DNA of 64,000 nucleotides from positions 1 to 64,000 of the forward strand of contig NZ_FORX01000019.1 of the NCBI RefSeq assembly GCF_900114115.1, in the 5' to 3' direction. This document shows, piece by piece, positions 53,101 through 63,358 of this stretch. The stretch comes from Desulfomicrobium apsheronum. GTDB taxonomy: Bacteria; Desulfobacterota; Desulfovibrionia; Desulfovibrionales; Desulfomicrobiaceae. The notes beneath the pieces are model-generated. The model had not been told where the DNA came from and did no database searches. It saw only the letters and a list, made by a program, of their open reading frames with translations. The position numbers were made by a program, and so were the translations under genes. Each line of letters opens with the position of its first letter. Within the stretch, counting starts at the first letter, position 1.

Positions 53101-54959
53101 GGGTTCACCTCTTTGTTCGTCCGTCTGTCCGAAACCACCGGACACGCAGGCGGGCGGGCGTTGCTGCCCTTGACCCGGTTCACTCCGGAACTGACCATCT
53201 CCCGGACCTGATGCATGAAGACGCCGTACGCATATCCGCCCTGTTCCATTTCCTTGAGCCTCTTTTCCCATTCACCGGTCAGTTCGGGCGAAGCCACTTG
53301 CGGAATCATGGAGCAGACCACGTCCACCGCCCAGCAGCCAAGATCCGTGGCCACGAGACGCTTGCCGTCCTTGCCGATATACTTCCTGGCGAGCAGGGTC
53401 TCGATGATCTGGGCGCGGGTGGCCGGAGTGCCGAGGCCGCGCTCTTTCATGGCGTCCCGGAGCTCCTCGTCGTCGATCAGCTTGCCCGCCGTTTCCATGG
53501 CGGCAAGAAGCGTGGCGTCGGTGAAATGCGCCGGAGGCTTGGTCTTGTGCGCGACCAGCTCCAGGCTCTGGGCCGTGACGGCCGCCCCTTTGCGCAGGTT
53601 CGGCAGGGGGTTGTCCTCGGAGGCGCGCCAGGGTTCGGCCTCAAGCCAGCCCTTGTCCTGGAAAATCTTGCCCGTAGCCCGATAGCGATGCCCTTCCACC
53701 CCGATCCACAGGGTCGAGCTGGCAAAGGTGGCATCATCCATGAAGGCCGCAGCGAAACGCCGACAGATCATCTCGTAGATGGCCCACTCCTCCTTGCCCA
53801 GCGTAGCCGGGTTGGCGCGCACGGTCGTGGGGATGATGGCATGGTGATCCGAGACCTTCTTGTCGTTGACGCATTCGAATTTCTTCTTTCCGCCCTTGAT
53901 GTTGGCGGCGGCCGCCTGGGAAATTTCGGGAAAGTGCGCATACACCGCGCGCATGTTGTCCAGGCATTCGGCGAAAAGCTCCCGGGTCAGATACCGTGAG
54001 TCCGTACGCGGATAGGTGATCAGCTTTCTCTTCTCGTAAAGATCCTGGGCGATGGAGAGCGTCTGCTGGGCCGAAAAACCAAGGCGCGAGTTGGCTTCTT
54101 TTTGCAGATTGGTCAGGTCGAAAAGGAGCGGCGGCTTTTGCCTGCCCTTCTTCTTTTCCAGTTCAAGGACCTCTCCATCCCTTCCGGCGCAGGCCTGGAC
54201 CACAGTCTGCCCTTCCTCCACCTGCCAGATCTTGGAATCCTTGAAATCCGGAGCCGCGAACCAGGTCGCCTTGAACGTCTCGGCCTGATGCGCGAATTCA
54301 CCTTCCACGGTCCAGTAGTCCCGGGGCACGAAATTCTCGATCTCGCGCCTGCGTTCGACCAGCAGTTTGAGAACCGGCGTCTGAACCCGTCCGACGGTGA
54401 TGAGGCTGCCCGCGCGCAGGGTGAAGAGTCGGGAGAAATTCATGCCCACCAGCCAGTCGGCCTCGGCCCGGGCAAAGGCGGCGTGTCCCAGATTTCTTTT
54501 TTCCTCTCCGCTGACCATGCTCGCGAAGGCCTTTTGCAGGCCTTTTTCGGTCATGTCGTTGGCCCAAAGGCGCTTTATCGGCTTGGTGCTCCCGGCCAGC
54601 AGGTAGATGCGGCGGAAGATGAGTTCCCCCTCCCGCCCCGCGTCCGTGGCGTTAATGACAGCTTCGATGTCGTCATCAAGCAGAAACTTGCGGATGATCT
54701 CGTACTGCCTGGCCGTGGTCGGAAGAATCCCCAGCGTAAAGCGGGAAGGCAGCATGGGAAGCTGGCGCATGGACCAGCGTCCGGACCAGGCCTGGTTCTG
54801 TTCGGCGGGTTCGGCGATATTGACCAGATGTCCCACGGCCCAGGTGACCACATGCCCAGGCCCCTGCAAACACCCCTCCCCGCGTCCCTTGACGCCAAGG
54901 ACACCGGCCAGTTCGCGGGCCACGGAGGGCTTTTCGGCTATGATCAAAGTTCTGGGCAC
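53097..54959 (-). CDS. topB: DNA topoisomerase III (type IA)
   Basis: 620 residues. TOPRIM motif IIAEKPSVARELA and DAGREGELIF at the N-terminus, the strand-passing core with ITYPRTDSRYL (catalytic Tyr), and HHAIIPT. Decatenates DNA during replication and recombination. No C-terminal zinc fingers are visible, as is usual for topoisomerase III versus I. Overlaps the downstream receiver/HD gene by 4 bases. Confidence 0.95.
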   Translation of the reverse strand: MPRTLIIAEKPSVARELAGVLGVKGRGEGCLQGPGHVVTWAVGHLVNIAEPAEQNQAWSGRWSMRQLPMLPSRFTLGILPTTARQYEIIRKFLLDDDIEAVINATDAGREGELIFRRIYLLAGSTKPIKRLWANDMTEKGLQKAFASMVSGEEKRNLGHAAFARAEADWLVGMNFSRLFTLRAGSLITVGRVQTPVLKLLVERRREIENFVPRDYWTVEGEFAHQAETFKATWFAAPDFKDSKIWQVEEGQTVVQACAGRDGEVLELEKKKGRQKPPLLFDLTNLQKEANSRLGFSAQQTLSIAQDLYEKRKLITYPRTDSRYLTRELFAECLDNMRAVYAHFPEISQAAAANIKGGKKKFECVNDKKVSDHHAIIPTTVRANPATLGKEEWAIYEMICRRFAAAFMDDATFASSTLWIGVEGHRYRATGKIFQDKGWLEAEPWRASEDNPLPNLRKGAAVTAQSLELVAHKTKPPAHFTDATLLAAMETAGKLIDDEELRDAMKERGLGTPATRAQIIETLLARKYIGKDGKRLVATDLGCWAVDVVCSMIPQVASPELTGEWEKRLKEMEQGGYAYGVFMHQVREMVSSGVNRVKGSNARPPACPVVSDRRTNKEVNP

Positions 54960-55033
54960 ATCAACCTCTTGGCCCGCAAAAGGGGTGAAACCCCGTGCGG
55001 CGATCCGGCAACAGGCCGGTTTTCATGAAGCAA

Positions 55034-55065
55034 AAATCCCTGCGCACGCGAATACGCAGGGATTT
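55034..55065 (-). terminator. Terminator of the ParA/PilZ operon
   Basis: AAATCCCTGCG and CGCAGGGATTT form an 11-base perfect stem, then a T-run on the minus strand, 20 bases after the ParA-like stop. Confidence 0.88.
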
Positions 55066-55085
55066 CAAATGCAATGCGGCACATC

Positions 55086-55991
55086 TCAGGCGAACAGTTC
55101 CGGACGTCCGGTGATCTTGCGCACCAGGTCACGGTAGTCCTGCGAACCGTGGGAACCCGGGGCGTATTCGAAAATTGTCTTGCCGTACGCCGGTGATTCC
55201 GAAAGTCGGACATTGTAACGGATGGGCGTACAGACATATTCCCCGTAAAGGTCCTTGAGCTTTTCCAGGATGGCGTCGGGGTTCTTGATGCGCTTGTCCA
55301 GAAATGTCGGCAGGATGTAGTTCAGGGTCACTTCGGTGCGGTATTTCTGAATGGACGAAAGGCTTTTCAAAAATTCAACCAATCCTTGAAGTGTCATGAC
55401 TTCAAGGGACACCGGGGTAATGAGCTCATAGACATAGAAAAGGACATTGACCGTCAGCGGATCCCAGCCCGGCGAAGTGTCCACTATGACGAAATCATAA
55501 TCCTTTTCAATGGGTTCCAGAGCTTCGACCAGGGTCAGTTCGCCGCCGAAATCCTTGCGATCGATCATGCGCTTTACGCCCGCCAGCGCTCTTCCACCGG
55601 CCAGCAGCCACAAATTTTCCCGGGCCTGGACAATGGTCTCGGCGGCAGGCAACTCGCCTGTGACCAGTTCCGTCAGTCCGACCTTGGGCTTTTGCCCCAG
55701 CAGATAGGAGGCCTGTCCCTGGGTGTCCGTATCGACCAAAAGCACCTTGTACCCGGCCAGGGCCAGGCCGGCGGCCAAATTGACGGAGGTGGTGGTTTTG
55801 CCCACCCCGCCCTTGCTCAGGGTCACGCCGATCCTGCGCGGTCCGGATTTTGGCGCTTCCTCTTCAGGGGCCGGTTCAAAAAGCCCGAATCGATGACCGC
55901 ATGCCCTGCACTGCGCCACGGTGGCACCTGCAGGGATCTTTGATTCATCGATGTTGTGCTCTTTCTTGCACTGCGGACAGATCACCTTCAT
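55086..55991 (-). CDS. ParA-like ATPase with an N-terminal zinc ribbon
   Basis: 301 residues. The first 35 carry CPQCKKEH and CRACGHRF, an MJ0042-type zinc ribbon, joined by an acidic linker to a deviant-Walker ATPase (about 50-301: LSKGGVGKTTTSVNLAAGL, DTDTQGQAS, FVIVDTSPGWDPL). ParA-type ATPases position chromosomes, plasmids or protein clusters on DNA. The fused ribbon and the RHH-like neighbour rather than a ParB make this different from the usual chromosome partition pair. AGGAGG precedes the ATG. Confidence 0.9.
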   Translation of the reverse strand: MKVICPQCKKEHNIDESKIPAGATVAQCRACGHRFGLFEPAPEEEAPKSGPRRIGVTLSKGGVGKTTTSVNLAAGLALAGYKVLLVDTDTQGQASYLLGQKPKVGLTELVTGELPAAETIVQARENLWLLAGGRALAGVKRMIDRKDFGGELTLVEALEPIEKDYDFVIVDTSPGWDPLTVNVLFYVYELITPVSLEVMTLQGLVEFLKSLSSIQKYRTEVTLNYILPTFLDKRIKNPDAILEKLKDLYGEYVCTPIRYNVRLSESPAYGKTIFEYAPGSHGSQDYRDLVRKITGRPELFA

Positions 55992-56012
55992 TGACAGCCT
56001 CCTGCCGTTACT

Positions 56013-56402
56013 TCATTTTTTTTCGAGGATTCTCTGGATGATGGGACTATCAATGCCCTTTTCCTCGATTTCCCTGAGCAGAGTATTGACCGCATAATTG
56101 ACCAGATTGGATTTGGACGCCCTGCCTTTGGCTCCTTCGGGCAGCAGCCGCTTCAGGATCACCTTGGCCTGAGTCAAGCCGTCGAACACGTCTTCGCGCA
56201 GATAATGAGTCGTCTTTTTTCTGCTCGACCCGGCCTTGGACTTGAGCGGCAGGACTTTTTTTCCGGTCGCGGGGCGCGGAGCCGTCGGCGCCAGGCAGGC
56301 GTGAATCAGAGAATCGAGTTCTTCAAGGCCGGGCACGGCCGCAAGGTTCCTGTCTTCCCGAAAAAGTTCGCCGAGAATGTCGTGTTGCTCGCTTGTACTC
56401 AT
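56013..56402 (-). CDS. Small RHH-like DNA-binding protein, partner of ParA-like ATPase
   Basis: 129 residues. The N-terminus (about 1-60) is low in complexity with HDILGELFREDRN; the C-terminal half reads THYLREDVFDGLTQAKVILK and SNLVNYAVNTLLREIEEKG, a ribbon-helix-helix-like pattern. Lies 21 bases before the ParA-like gene. Probably the centromere-binding or adaptor partner; not certain. Confidence 0.6.
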   Translation of the reverse strand: MSTSEQHDILGELFREDRNLAAVPGLEELDSLIHACLAPTAPRPATGKKVLPLKSKAGSSRKKTTHYLREDVFDGLTQAKVILKRLLPEGAKGRASKSNLVNYAVNTLLREIEEKGIDSPIIQRILEKK

Positions 56403-56415
56403 CTGCTTTCCCGCT

Positions 56416-56865
56416 TCAGGAAGGTTTGGTGACGCTTGAAAGGACGGAACTCTTGATTTCGCTAACCACCCGCGTCATCCAGTCTATATAACCGGAATCA
56501 TGGGTATGCACTATCTCCATGCCGCAAATGAGAGTCTCTCCTTCGTATGGGGAGATATGCACGATCCGAACATCGACGTGAAACGAACGGTCGGGAAAGA
56601 CGATCTGCACGTCATTGAGGACGCTGCCGACCACGAAAGCGTCGGGACTCGTCACGGAGAGTCCGATTCCGTACATGGACAGGTCCTTGACGGAGTGCTT
56701 CAGTCCGTCATGGTTCATGGTCACCAGCCCGTGAGGCACCGGCACGCGAAAAGATTTGCGCACGACCTTCTTGCCGTCGTTGTCGCAGGCAATGAGCAGA
56801 CTGGAATCTTCCGCTGTCCGCTCAACTTTCGCGCCCTGTTCGCCTTGTCCTACCTTGCTGTTCAT
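56416..56865 (-). CDS. PilZ-domain c-di-GMP receptor
   Basis: 149 residues. The c-di-GMP motifs RKSFRVPVP (RxxxR type) and DLSMYGIGL (DxSxxG type) are present, 30 residues apart. Single PilZ domain with a short N-terminal tail. Lies first in the operon, 13 bases before the RHH-like gene, so c-di-GMP may control ParA-dependent positioning. Two diguanylate cyclases are coded in the same window. Confidence 0.88.
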   Translation of the reverse strand: MNSKVGQGEQGAKVERTAEDSSLLIACDNDGKKVVRKSFRVPVPHGLVTMNHDGLKHSVKDLSMYGIGLSVTSPDAFVVGSVLNDVQIVFPDRSFHVDVRIVHISPYEGETLICGMEIVHTHDSGYIDWMTRVVSEIKSSVLSSVTKPS

Positions 56866-57059
56866 GCAACACCTCCAAAGACCGTGGCTGGAAATTTATC
56901 CATGACCCGCTGCCGGACCGGAATGTTCCGGGAGGCAACGATAGGCAATGCTGTATTATTGCCCTTGATTTTATTGAAAATCAATCCCTCGACGCAAACG
57001 CAAAAAAACATGAGAAGCCCAATTCGACGGTGAAGAATCCGCAGAAATCCCGGAGGAAC

Positions 57060-57524
57060 ATGTACAGACTCAAAATCATAACTGTCGGTAAAATAAAGAA
57101 AAAATACTACCTTGAGGCGATAGCCCACTACGCGAAAATGCTTACGCCTGTCGTGCGCATCGATGTCCAGAATGTCAAGGATTGCCCGCAAGCCGAAGGG
57201 GCGGAAAGAAAGCGCCTTGAATCCTTGCGCATTCTGGAAAAAATTGGCCCCAAGGACACCCTCGTGGCCCTGCACGAGACGGGCAGGCTGTTCACCTCGG
57301 TGGATTTCGCCTCGTTTTTGCGCCCGCTGCTTGAAAATCCCGTCGGGGATTGCTGCTTCGTCATCGGCGGAGCCATGGGACTGTCGCCGGAGCTTCTGGC
57401 CCGGTCACAGGTCCAGCTCAGCTTGAGCCCCCTGACCATGCCCCACGAACTGGCCCAGGTGGTGCTTTTCGAACAACTCTTCCGGGCCACGACCATCATG
57501 GCCGGAAGGACGTACCATTATTGA
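57060..57524 (+). CDS. rlmH: 23S rRNA (pseudouridine1915-N3)-methyltransferase RlmH
   Basis: 154 residues from the ATG at 57060, with GGAGG 6 bases upstream; a start at 57030 has no ribosome site. SPOUT fold: KIITVGKIKKKYYLEAIAHY at the start, DTLVALHETGRLFTS, FVIGGAMGLSPELL and the C-terminal EQLFRATTIMAGRTYHY. Methylates the pseudouridine in helix 69. Confidence 0.97.
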   Translation: MYRLKIITVGKIKKKYYLEAIAHYAKMLTPVVRIDVQNVKDCPQAEGAERKRLESLRILEKIGPKDTLVALHETGRLFTSVDFASFLRPLLENPVGDCCFVIGGAMGLSPELLARSQVQLSLSPLTMPHELAQVVLFEQLFRATTIMAGRTYHY

Positions 57525-57527
57525 GGT

Positions 57528-58349
57528 TCACGCCCTTTCCCTGAACCCGATCCCCTCCTCCGTCAGCCCTCGGGACAATTCCTCCACCGCCGCCTTCAGA
57601 AGCGCTGTGCGCTCGCTCGCCGTGCCGCCGGTGACGGTCAGGGTGATGTCCAGCTCCGGGGTCATGCCCACGGTCGAGGCCAGGGACTTGATGTAGACCC
57701 CGGGATGCCTTGGAACCACCCTGCCAAGGACCGGCTCCAGAATGGATTCGTCGTTGCAGAGCACGCGCAGCGCCGTGCCGAGGGAGCCGCCGTCGCCGAA
57801 GGTCTGCTGCATGAATTCCCGCAGGGAGACTTCAATGATGCCTTTGAGTTCCGAGGGCACTCCCGGCAGCGAGATGACGCAGGTCCGGCCTTTTCGAACC
57901 AGCACGCCGGGCGCGGTCCCTCCCGGATTGAAGAGTGGCACGCCGCCCTTGGGCAGCCAGGCCATTTTTTCGCGGCCGGGGTTGAGTCCGCCCTGGGCCA
58001 TGATGCCCCGGGCGAAAAAATTGTCGTACTGCTCCCTGACCATGCGCAAGGCTTCGGGGTGTGGCTCCAGCGGCAGCCCAAGGCCCTTGGCCACTGCGGC
58101 CAGGGTCAGATCGTCGGCCGTGGGTCCGAGCCCGCCGGACGTGAAGATGACGTCCGCCCCGCGTTCAAGGGCGCGTTCGACCTCTGCCGCGATCTCGTCC
58201 ACGTTGTCGCGCAGCATGGTCCCGCGCGCCACGTGCCCACCTTTGGAATTGATCAGCCCGCACAGCCAGCTCGTGTTGGTATCCTGGATGTCGCCAATGA
58301 GAATCTCGTTGCCGATGACCAGGATTTCCGCAATCGCCGAATATGTCAT
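57528..58349 (-). CDS. CinA-like molybdopterin-fold nucleotide pyrophosphatase
   Basis: 273 residues. The MoCF-like domain reads EILVIGNEILIGDIQDTNTSW, FTSGGLGPTADDLT and NPGGTAPGVLV. It is only the N-terminal domain of full-length CinA; the C-terminal deamidase domain is missing, as in many related short forms. The fold acts on ADP-ribose or nicotinamide nucleotides in CinA. It converges with rlmH with a 3-base gap. Confidence 0.85.
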   Translation of the reverse strand: MTYSAIAEILVIGNEILIGDIQDTNTSWLCGLINSKGGHVARGTMLRDNVDEIAAEVERALERGADVIFTSGGLGPTADDLTLAAVAKGLGLPLEPHPEALRMVREQYDNFFARGIMAQGGLNPGREKMAWLPKGGVPLFNPGGTAPGVLVRKGRTCVISLPGVPSELKGIIEVSLREFMQQTFGDGGSLGTALRVLCNDESILEPVLGRVVPRHPGVYIKSLASTVGMTPELDITLTVTGGTASERTALLKAAVEELSRGLTEEGIGFRERA

Positions 58350-58436
58350 GCTCTTCCCCCGTGCCGAAATTTTGTCGCGCCCGTCGCCCGCCGCCCTGGC
58401 TCAATACCCCTTGCCCATGCCCGCGACAACAAAAAA

Positions 58437-58458
58437 GGGAGCATCCGAAGACGCTCCC
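58437..58458 (-). terminator. Terminator of the glycerol ABC operon
   Basis: GGGAGC with ATC pairs with GAC and GCTCCC (one mismatch), followed by six T on the minus strand, 25 bases after the glpV-like stop. Confidence 0.88.
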
Positions 58459-58482
58459 CCGTGTGTTGCCGTGCCCTGGAGG

Positions 58483-60222
<1,740 letters not shown>

Positions 60223-60305
60223 ACGGACCTCCATTTGCGGTTATTCCAACAAACCCCAAAACGCCGTTTCCGTCTTTTTCGCAGCACCACGCAGGTGTCC
60301 TGATC

Positions 60306-60584
60306 TCAACCCCAGCGCATGACGGTGACAAGAAAAAGCACGGATATCATGGTAGCGATCCAGACAGCCATATCCGTCAGGCCAAGCCAGGCCAGATGGA
60401 TGTATGCGCTGCCCAGAAGGCTTATGAACAGACGGTCTCCACGGGTGGTGACGATAGGCAGAAATCCCCGGCGGGCGATGCTCGGAGAGATGATCTGCCA
60501 GATGGTCATGCTGATGAGCATGAGCACGATGAAGGTGAAAAAACCTGCCGTGACAGGCGTCCAGGCCATCCAGGCGATATTCAT
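60306..60584 (-). CDS. glpU: DUF2160 membrane protein (GlpU-like)
   Basis: 92 residues from the ATG at 60584, with AGGAGG 7 bases before. Three membrane segments (WTPVTAGFFTFIVLMLISM, then two more to VMRWG). DUF2160 proteins occur next to glycerol transport genes; their role is unknown. Placed between glpQ and glpV as in rhizobia. Confidence 0.82.
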   Translation of the reverse strand: MNIAWMAWTPVTAGFFTFIVLMLISMTIWQIISPSIARRGFLPIVTTRGDRLFISLLGSAYIHLAWLGLTDMAVWIATMISVLFLVTVMRWG

Positions 60585-60594
60585 GGCAGCCCTC

Positions 60595-61392
60595 CTAAAC
60601 CCGGCCCAGGGCGAAGCCCTTGGCCAGATGGTTGCGAACAAACCAGATGACCAAGGCGCCTGGCACGATGGTCAGGATGCCGGCCGCTGCCAGCAGGCCC
60701 CAGTCAAGGCCGGAGGCGCTGACCGTACGGGTCATGGTCGCGGCGATGGGCTTGGCTGCCGTGGTGGTCAGGGTGCGGGCCAGGAGCAGTTCGACCCAGC
60801 TGAACATGAAGCAGAAGAAGGCGGTGACGCCGATGCCCGCCCGGATGAGCGGGATGAACACGGCCAGGAAGAAACGCGGGAAGCTGTACCCGTCGATGAA
60901 GGCCGTCTCGTCGATCTCGCGCGGCACGCCGGACATGAATCCTTCCAGGATCCAGACCGCCAGCGGCACGTTGAACAGACAGTGTGCCAGGGCCACGGCG
61001 ATGTGCGTGTCGATGAGATTGAAGGTCGAATAGAGCTGGAAGAACGGCAGCAGGAAAACGGCCGGAGGCGCCATGCGGTTGGTCAAAAGCCAGAAGAAGA
61101 CGTGCTTGTCGCCGATGAAGCGGAAGCGCGAGAAGGCGTAGGCGGCGGGAAGCGCCGTGACCAGGGAGATGACCGTGTTGATGCTGACGTAGATCATGGT
61201 GTTGATATAGCCCGAATACCAGGACGGATCCGAGAAGATCTTGGCATAATTGTCCAGGGTCATGGAACTCGGGAAGAGCTCGAAGGAGCGCATGATGTCC
61301 GCGTTGGTGCGCAGGGACATGTTCAGCATCCAGTAAATGGGGAGCAGCAGCAGGACGAGATAGAAAACCAGGATGAAATGACGTTTTCTCAT
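60595..61392 (-). CDS. glpQ: Glycerol ABC transporter permease (GlpQ-like)
   Basis: 265 residues with six membrane segments and the EAA-type motif EIDETAFIDGYSFPRFFLAVFIPL. It forms the inner-membrane channel with GlpP. The start overlaps the glpP-like stop (ATGA). Confidence 0.85.
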   Translation of the reverse strand: MRKRHFILVFYLVLLLLPIYWMLNMSLRTNADIMRSFELFPSSMTLDNYAKIFSDPSWYSGYINTMIYVSINTVISLVTALPAAYAFSRFRFIGDKHVFFWLLTNRMAPPAVFLLPFFQLYSTFNLIDTHIAVALAHCLFNVPLAVWILEGFMSGVPREIDETAFIDGYSFPRFFLAVFIPLIRAGIGVTAFFCFMFSWVELLLARTLTTTAAKPIAATMTRTVSASGLDWGLLAAAGILTIVPGALVIWFVRNHLAKGFALGRV

Positions 61393-62264
61393 GATTTGTC
61401 CCCCGTGCCCACGGCCTGCAAGGCCTGATAGAAAAGCCAGCAGAAAAGCAGGACGATGAGAAAGTAGATGATGGAGAAGGCCGCTGCGGGTCCAAGATCC
61501 ATGGCCGTGGAGAGCTTGACCAGATAGATGGACAGGAAAGTCGTGGCGTTGCCGGGACCGCCGCCGGTCAGTACGAAAGGCTCGGCGTAGATCAGGAAGC
61601 TGTCCATGAACCTGAGCAGCACCGCGATGGTCAGCACTCCGCGCATCTTCGGCAACTGGATGTAGCGGAACACGGCCCAGCGGCTGGCCCCGTCGATCTT
61701 GGCGGCCTGGTAGTAGGCGTCGGGAATGGAGCGCAGACCCGCATAGGCCAGCAGGACCACCAGCGGCGTCCAGTGCCAGACCTCCATGAGCATGACCGTG
61801 ATCCAGGCATGCAGGGGGTTGGCGGTGTGATCGAAGCCCAGCCCCAGACTGTTGATGGCCGCTCCGAAGAGGCCGATGTCGGGCCGGGTGAAGATGATCC
61901 AGATGGTCCCGATGACGTTCCAGGGGATGAGCAGCGGCAAGGCCAGGAGCACCAGACAGGCCGAAGCGGTCCAGCCCTTGTGGGGCATGGTCAGCGCGAT
62001 GGCGATGCCGAGCGGGATCTCGATCAGGAGCACCAGACCGGAAAAGATGAGCTGCTTCACGAGCGCGTCATGCAGGCGGGAATTGGTCAGCATCTCGCGA
62101 AACCATTCCGTGCCGACAAAGACGCTCTGCCCCGGTCCGAGGATGTCCTGAACCGAATAGTTGACCACGGTCATAAGGGGGATGATGGCGCTGAAGGCCA
62201 CGATGACAAAGACGGGCAGGATAAGAAACCAAGCCCTGTTGTTCTCCCATTTTTCCACGCCCAC
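61389..62264 (-). CDS. glpP: Glycerol ABC transporter permease (GlpP-like)
   Basis: 291 residues, six membrane segments, long periplasmic loop after the first, and the EAA-like loop PDAYYQAAKIDGASRWAVFRYIQLPKMR. Partner of GlpQ. Starts 3 bases after the glpT-like gene. Confidence 0.85.
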   Translation of the reverse strand: MGVEKWENNRAWFLILPVFVIVAFSAIIPLMTVVNYSVQDILGPGQSVFVGTEWFREMLTNSRLHDALVKQLIFSGLVLLIEIPLGIAIALTMPHKGWTASACLVLLALPLLIPWNVIGTIWIIFTRPDIGLFGAAINSLGLGFDHTANPLHAWITVMLMEVWHWTPLVVLLAYAGLRSIPDAYYQAAKIDGASRWAVFRYIQLPKMRGVLTIAVLLRFMDSFLIYAEPFVLTGGGPGNATTFLSIYLVKLSTAMDLGPAAAFSIIYFLIVLLFCWLFYQALQAVGTGDKS

Positions 62265-62267
62265 CTC

Positions 62268-63347
62268 CTACTTGACCAGATACTGGTCGCGAAAAAGCTT
62301 GGTCCGCCGAGGCGGAAAGACAACCCAGCAGCTGTCGGCCGGGATGGGCCGCCCTTCGGGGACTCTGACCTTGAGCTTGGATGAACCCGATTCCACGGTC
62401 ACGATGCGGCTGCTGCCTTCGAACTCGACGGAGACGATGCGTCCAGCCACTGCTCCGTCGCGGGGCTCATCCGTCAGTTCGAGGTACAGCGGACGAATGC
62501 CGATCTGAAATTCGCCCTGCCCCGCCCTGGCGGCCACGGCCGGATCGAGCGGGATGCTGCCGCAGTCGAGCACGGCCTGGTTCCCGTCCACCTTGCACGG
62601 CAGGAGGTTCATGCCCGGACTGCCAATGAAATACCCGACAAAGGTATGCGCCGGGTCCTCGAAAAGTTCATCCGGGGAACCGATCTGCAGGAGCGCGCCG
62701 TCGTACATGATGACGATCTTGTCGGCGAAGGTCATGGCCTCGGTCTGATCGTGGGTCACGTAGATGAGGGTCAGGCCGAACTGGTGGTGGATTTCCTTCA
62801 GTTTGCGGCGCAGCTGCCATTTGAGATGCGGGTCGATGACGGTCAGGGGCTCGTCGAAAAGAATGGCGGCAACGTCCTTGCGCACCAGGCCCCGCCCCAG
62901 CGAGATTTTCTGCTTGGCGTCCGCGGCCAGGCCGCTGGCGCGTTTGTTCAGGTAGGGGCTCAGGTCCAGGATCTCGGCGATCTCGTGCACCCGCGAGCGC
63001 ACCTCGCTCTCGTCCACCTTGCGGTTGCGCAGCGGAAAGGCCAGGTTGTCGAAAACCGTCATGGTGTCGTAGAGCACCGGAAACTGGAAGACCTGCGCGA
63101 TGTTGCGTTTCTCCGGTGGAAGCTTGGTCACGTCCTTGCCGTCGAAGAGCACGCGGCCCTGACTTGGGGTCAAAAGACCCGAGATGATGTTGAGCATGGT
63201 GGTTTTGCCGCAACCACTGGACCCCAGAAGCGCGTAGGCGCCGCCATCTTCCCAGACCGTCTGCACTTTCTTGAGTGCGAAATCGTCATCGCTTGCGGGC
63301 TTGGCCCGATAGCTGTGGGCGATGTTCTCAAGTTCGATTTTGGCCAT
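62268..63347 (-). CDS. glpT: Glycerol ABC transporter ATPase (GlpT-like)
   Basis: 359 residues. Walker A GSSGCGKTT, Walker B AAILFDEPLTVIDPH, H-loop LIYVTHDQTEAMTFAD, and a C-terminal OB-like regulatory part. The ABC signature is not LSGGQ but LAADAKQKISLGRGLVR, a form seen in this subfamily, where GlpS supplies the standard signature for the pair. Starts 11 bases after glpS. Confidence 0.85.
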   Translation of the reverse strand: MAKIELENIAHSYRAKPASDDDFALKKVQTVWEDGGAYALLGSSGCGKTTMLNIISGLLTPSQGRVLFDGKDVTKLPPEKRNIAQVFQFPVLYDTMTVFDNLAFPLRNRKVDESEVRSRVHEIAEILDLSPYLNKRASGLAADAKQKISLGRGLVRKDVAAILFDEPLTVIDPHLKWQLRRKLKEIHHQFGLTLIYVTHDQTEAMTFADKIVIMYDGALLQIGSPDELFEDPAHTFVGYFIGSPGMNLLPCKVDGNQAVLDCGSIPLDPAVAARAGQGEFQIGIRPLYLELTDEPRDGAVAGRIVSVEFEGSSRIVTVESGSSKLKVRVPEGRPIPADSCWVVFPPRRTKLFRDQYLVK

Positions 63348-63358
63348 GAAAAAATCCT

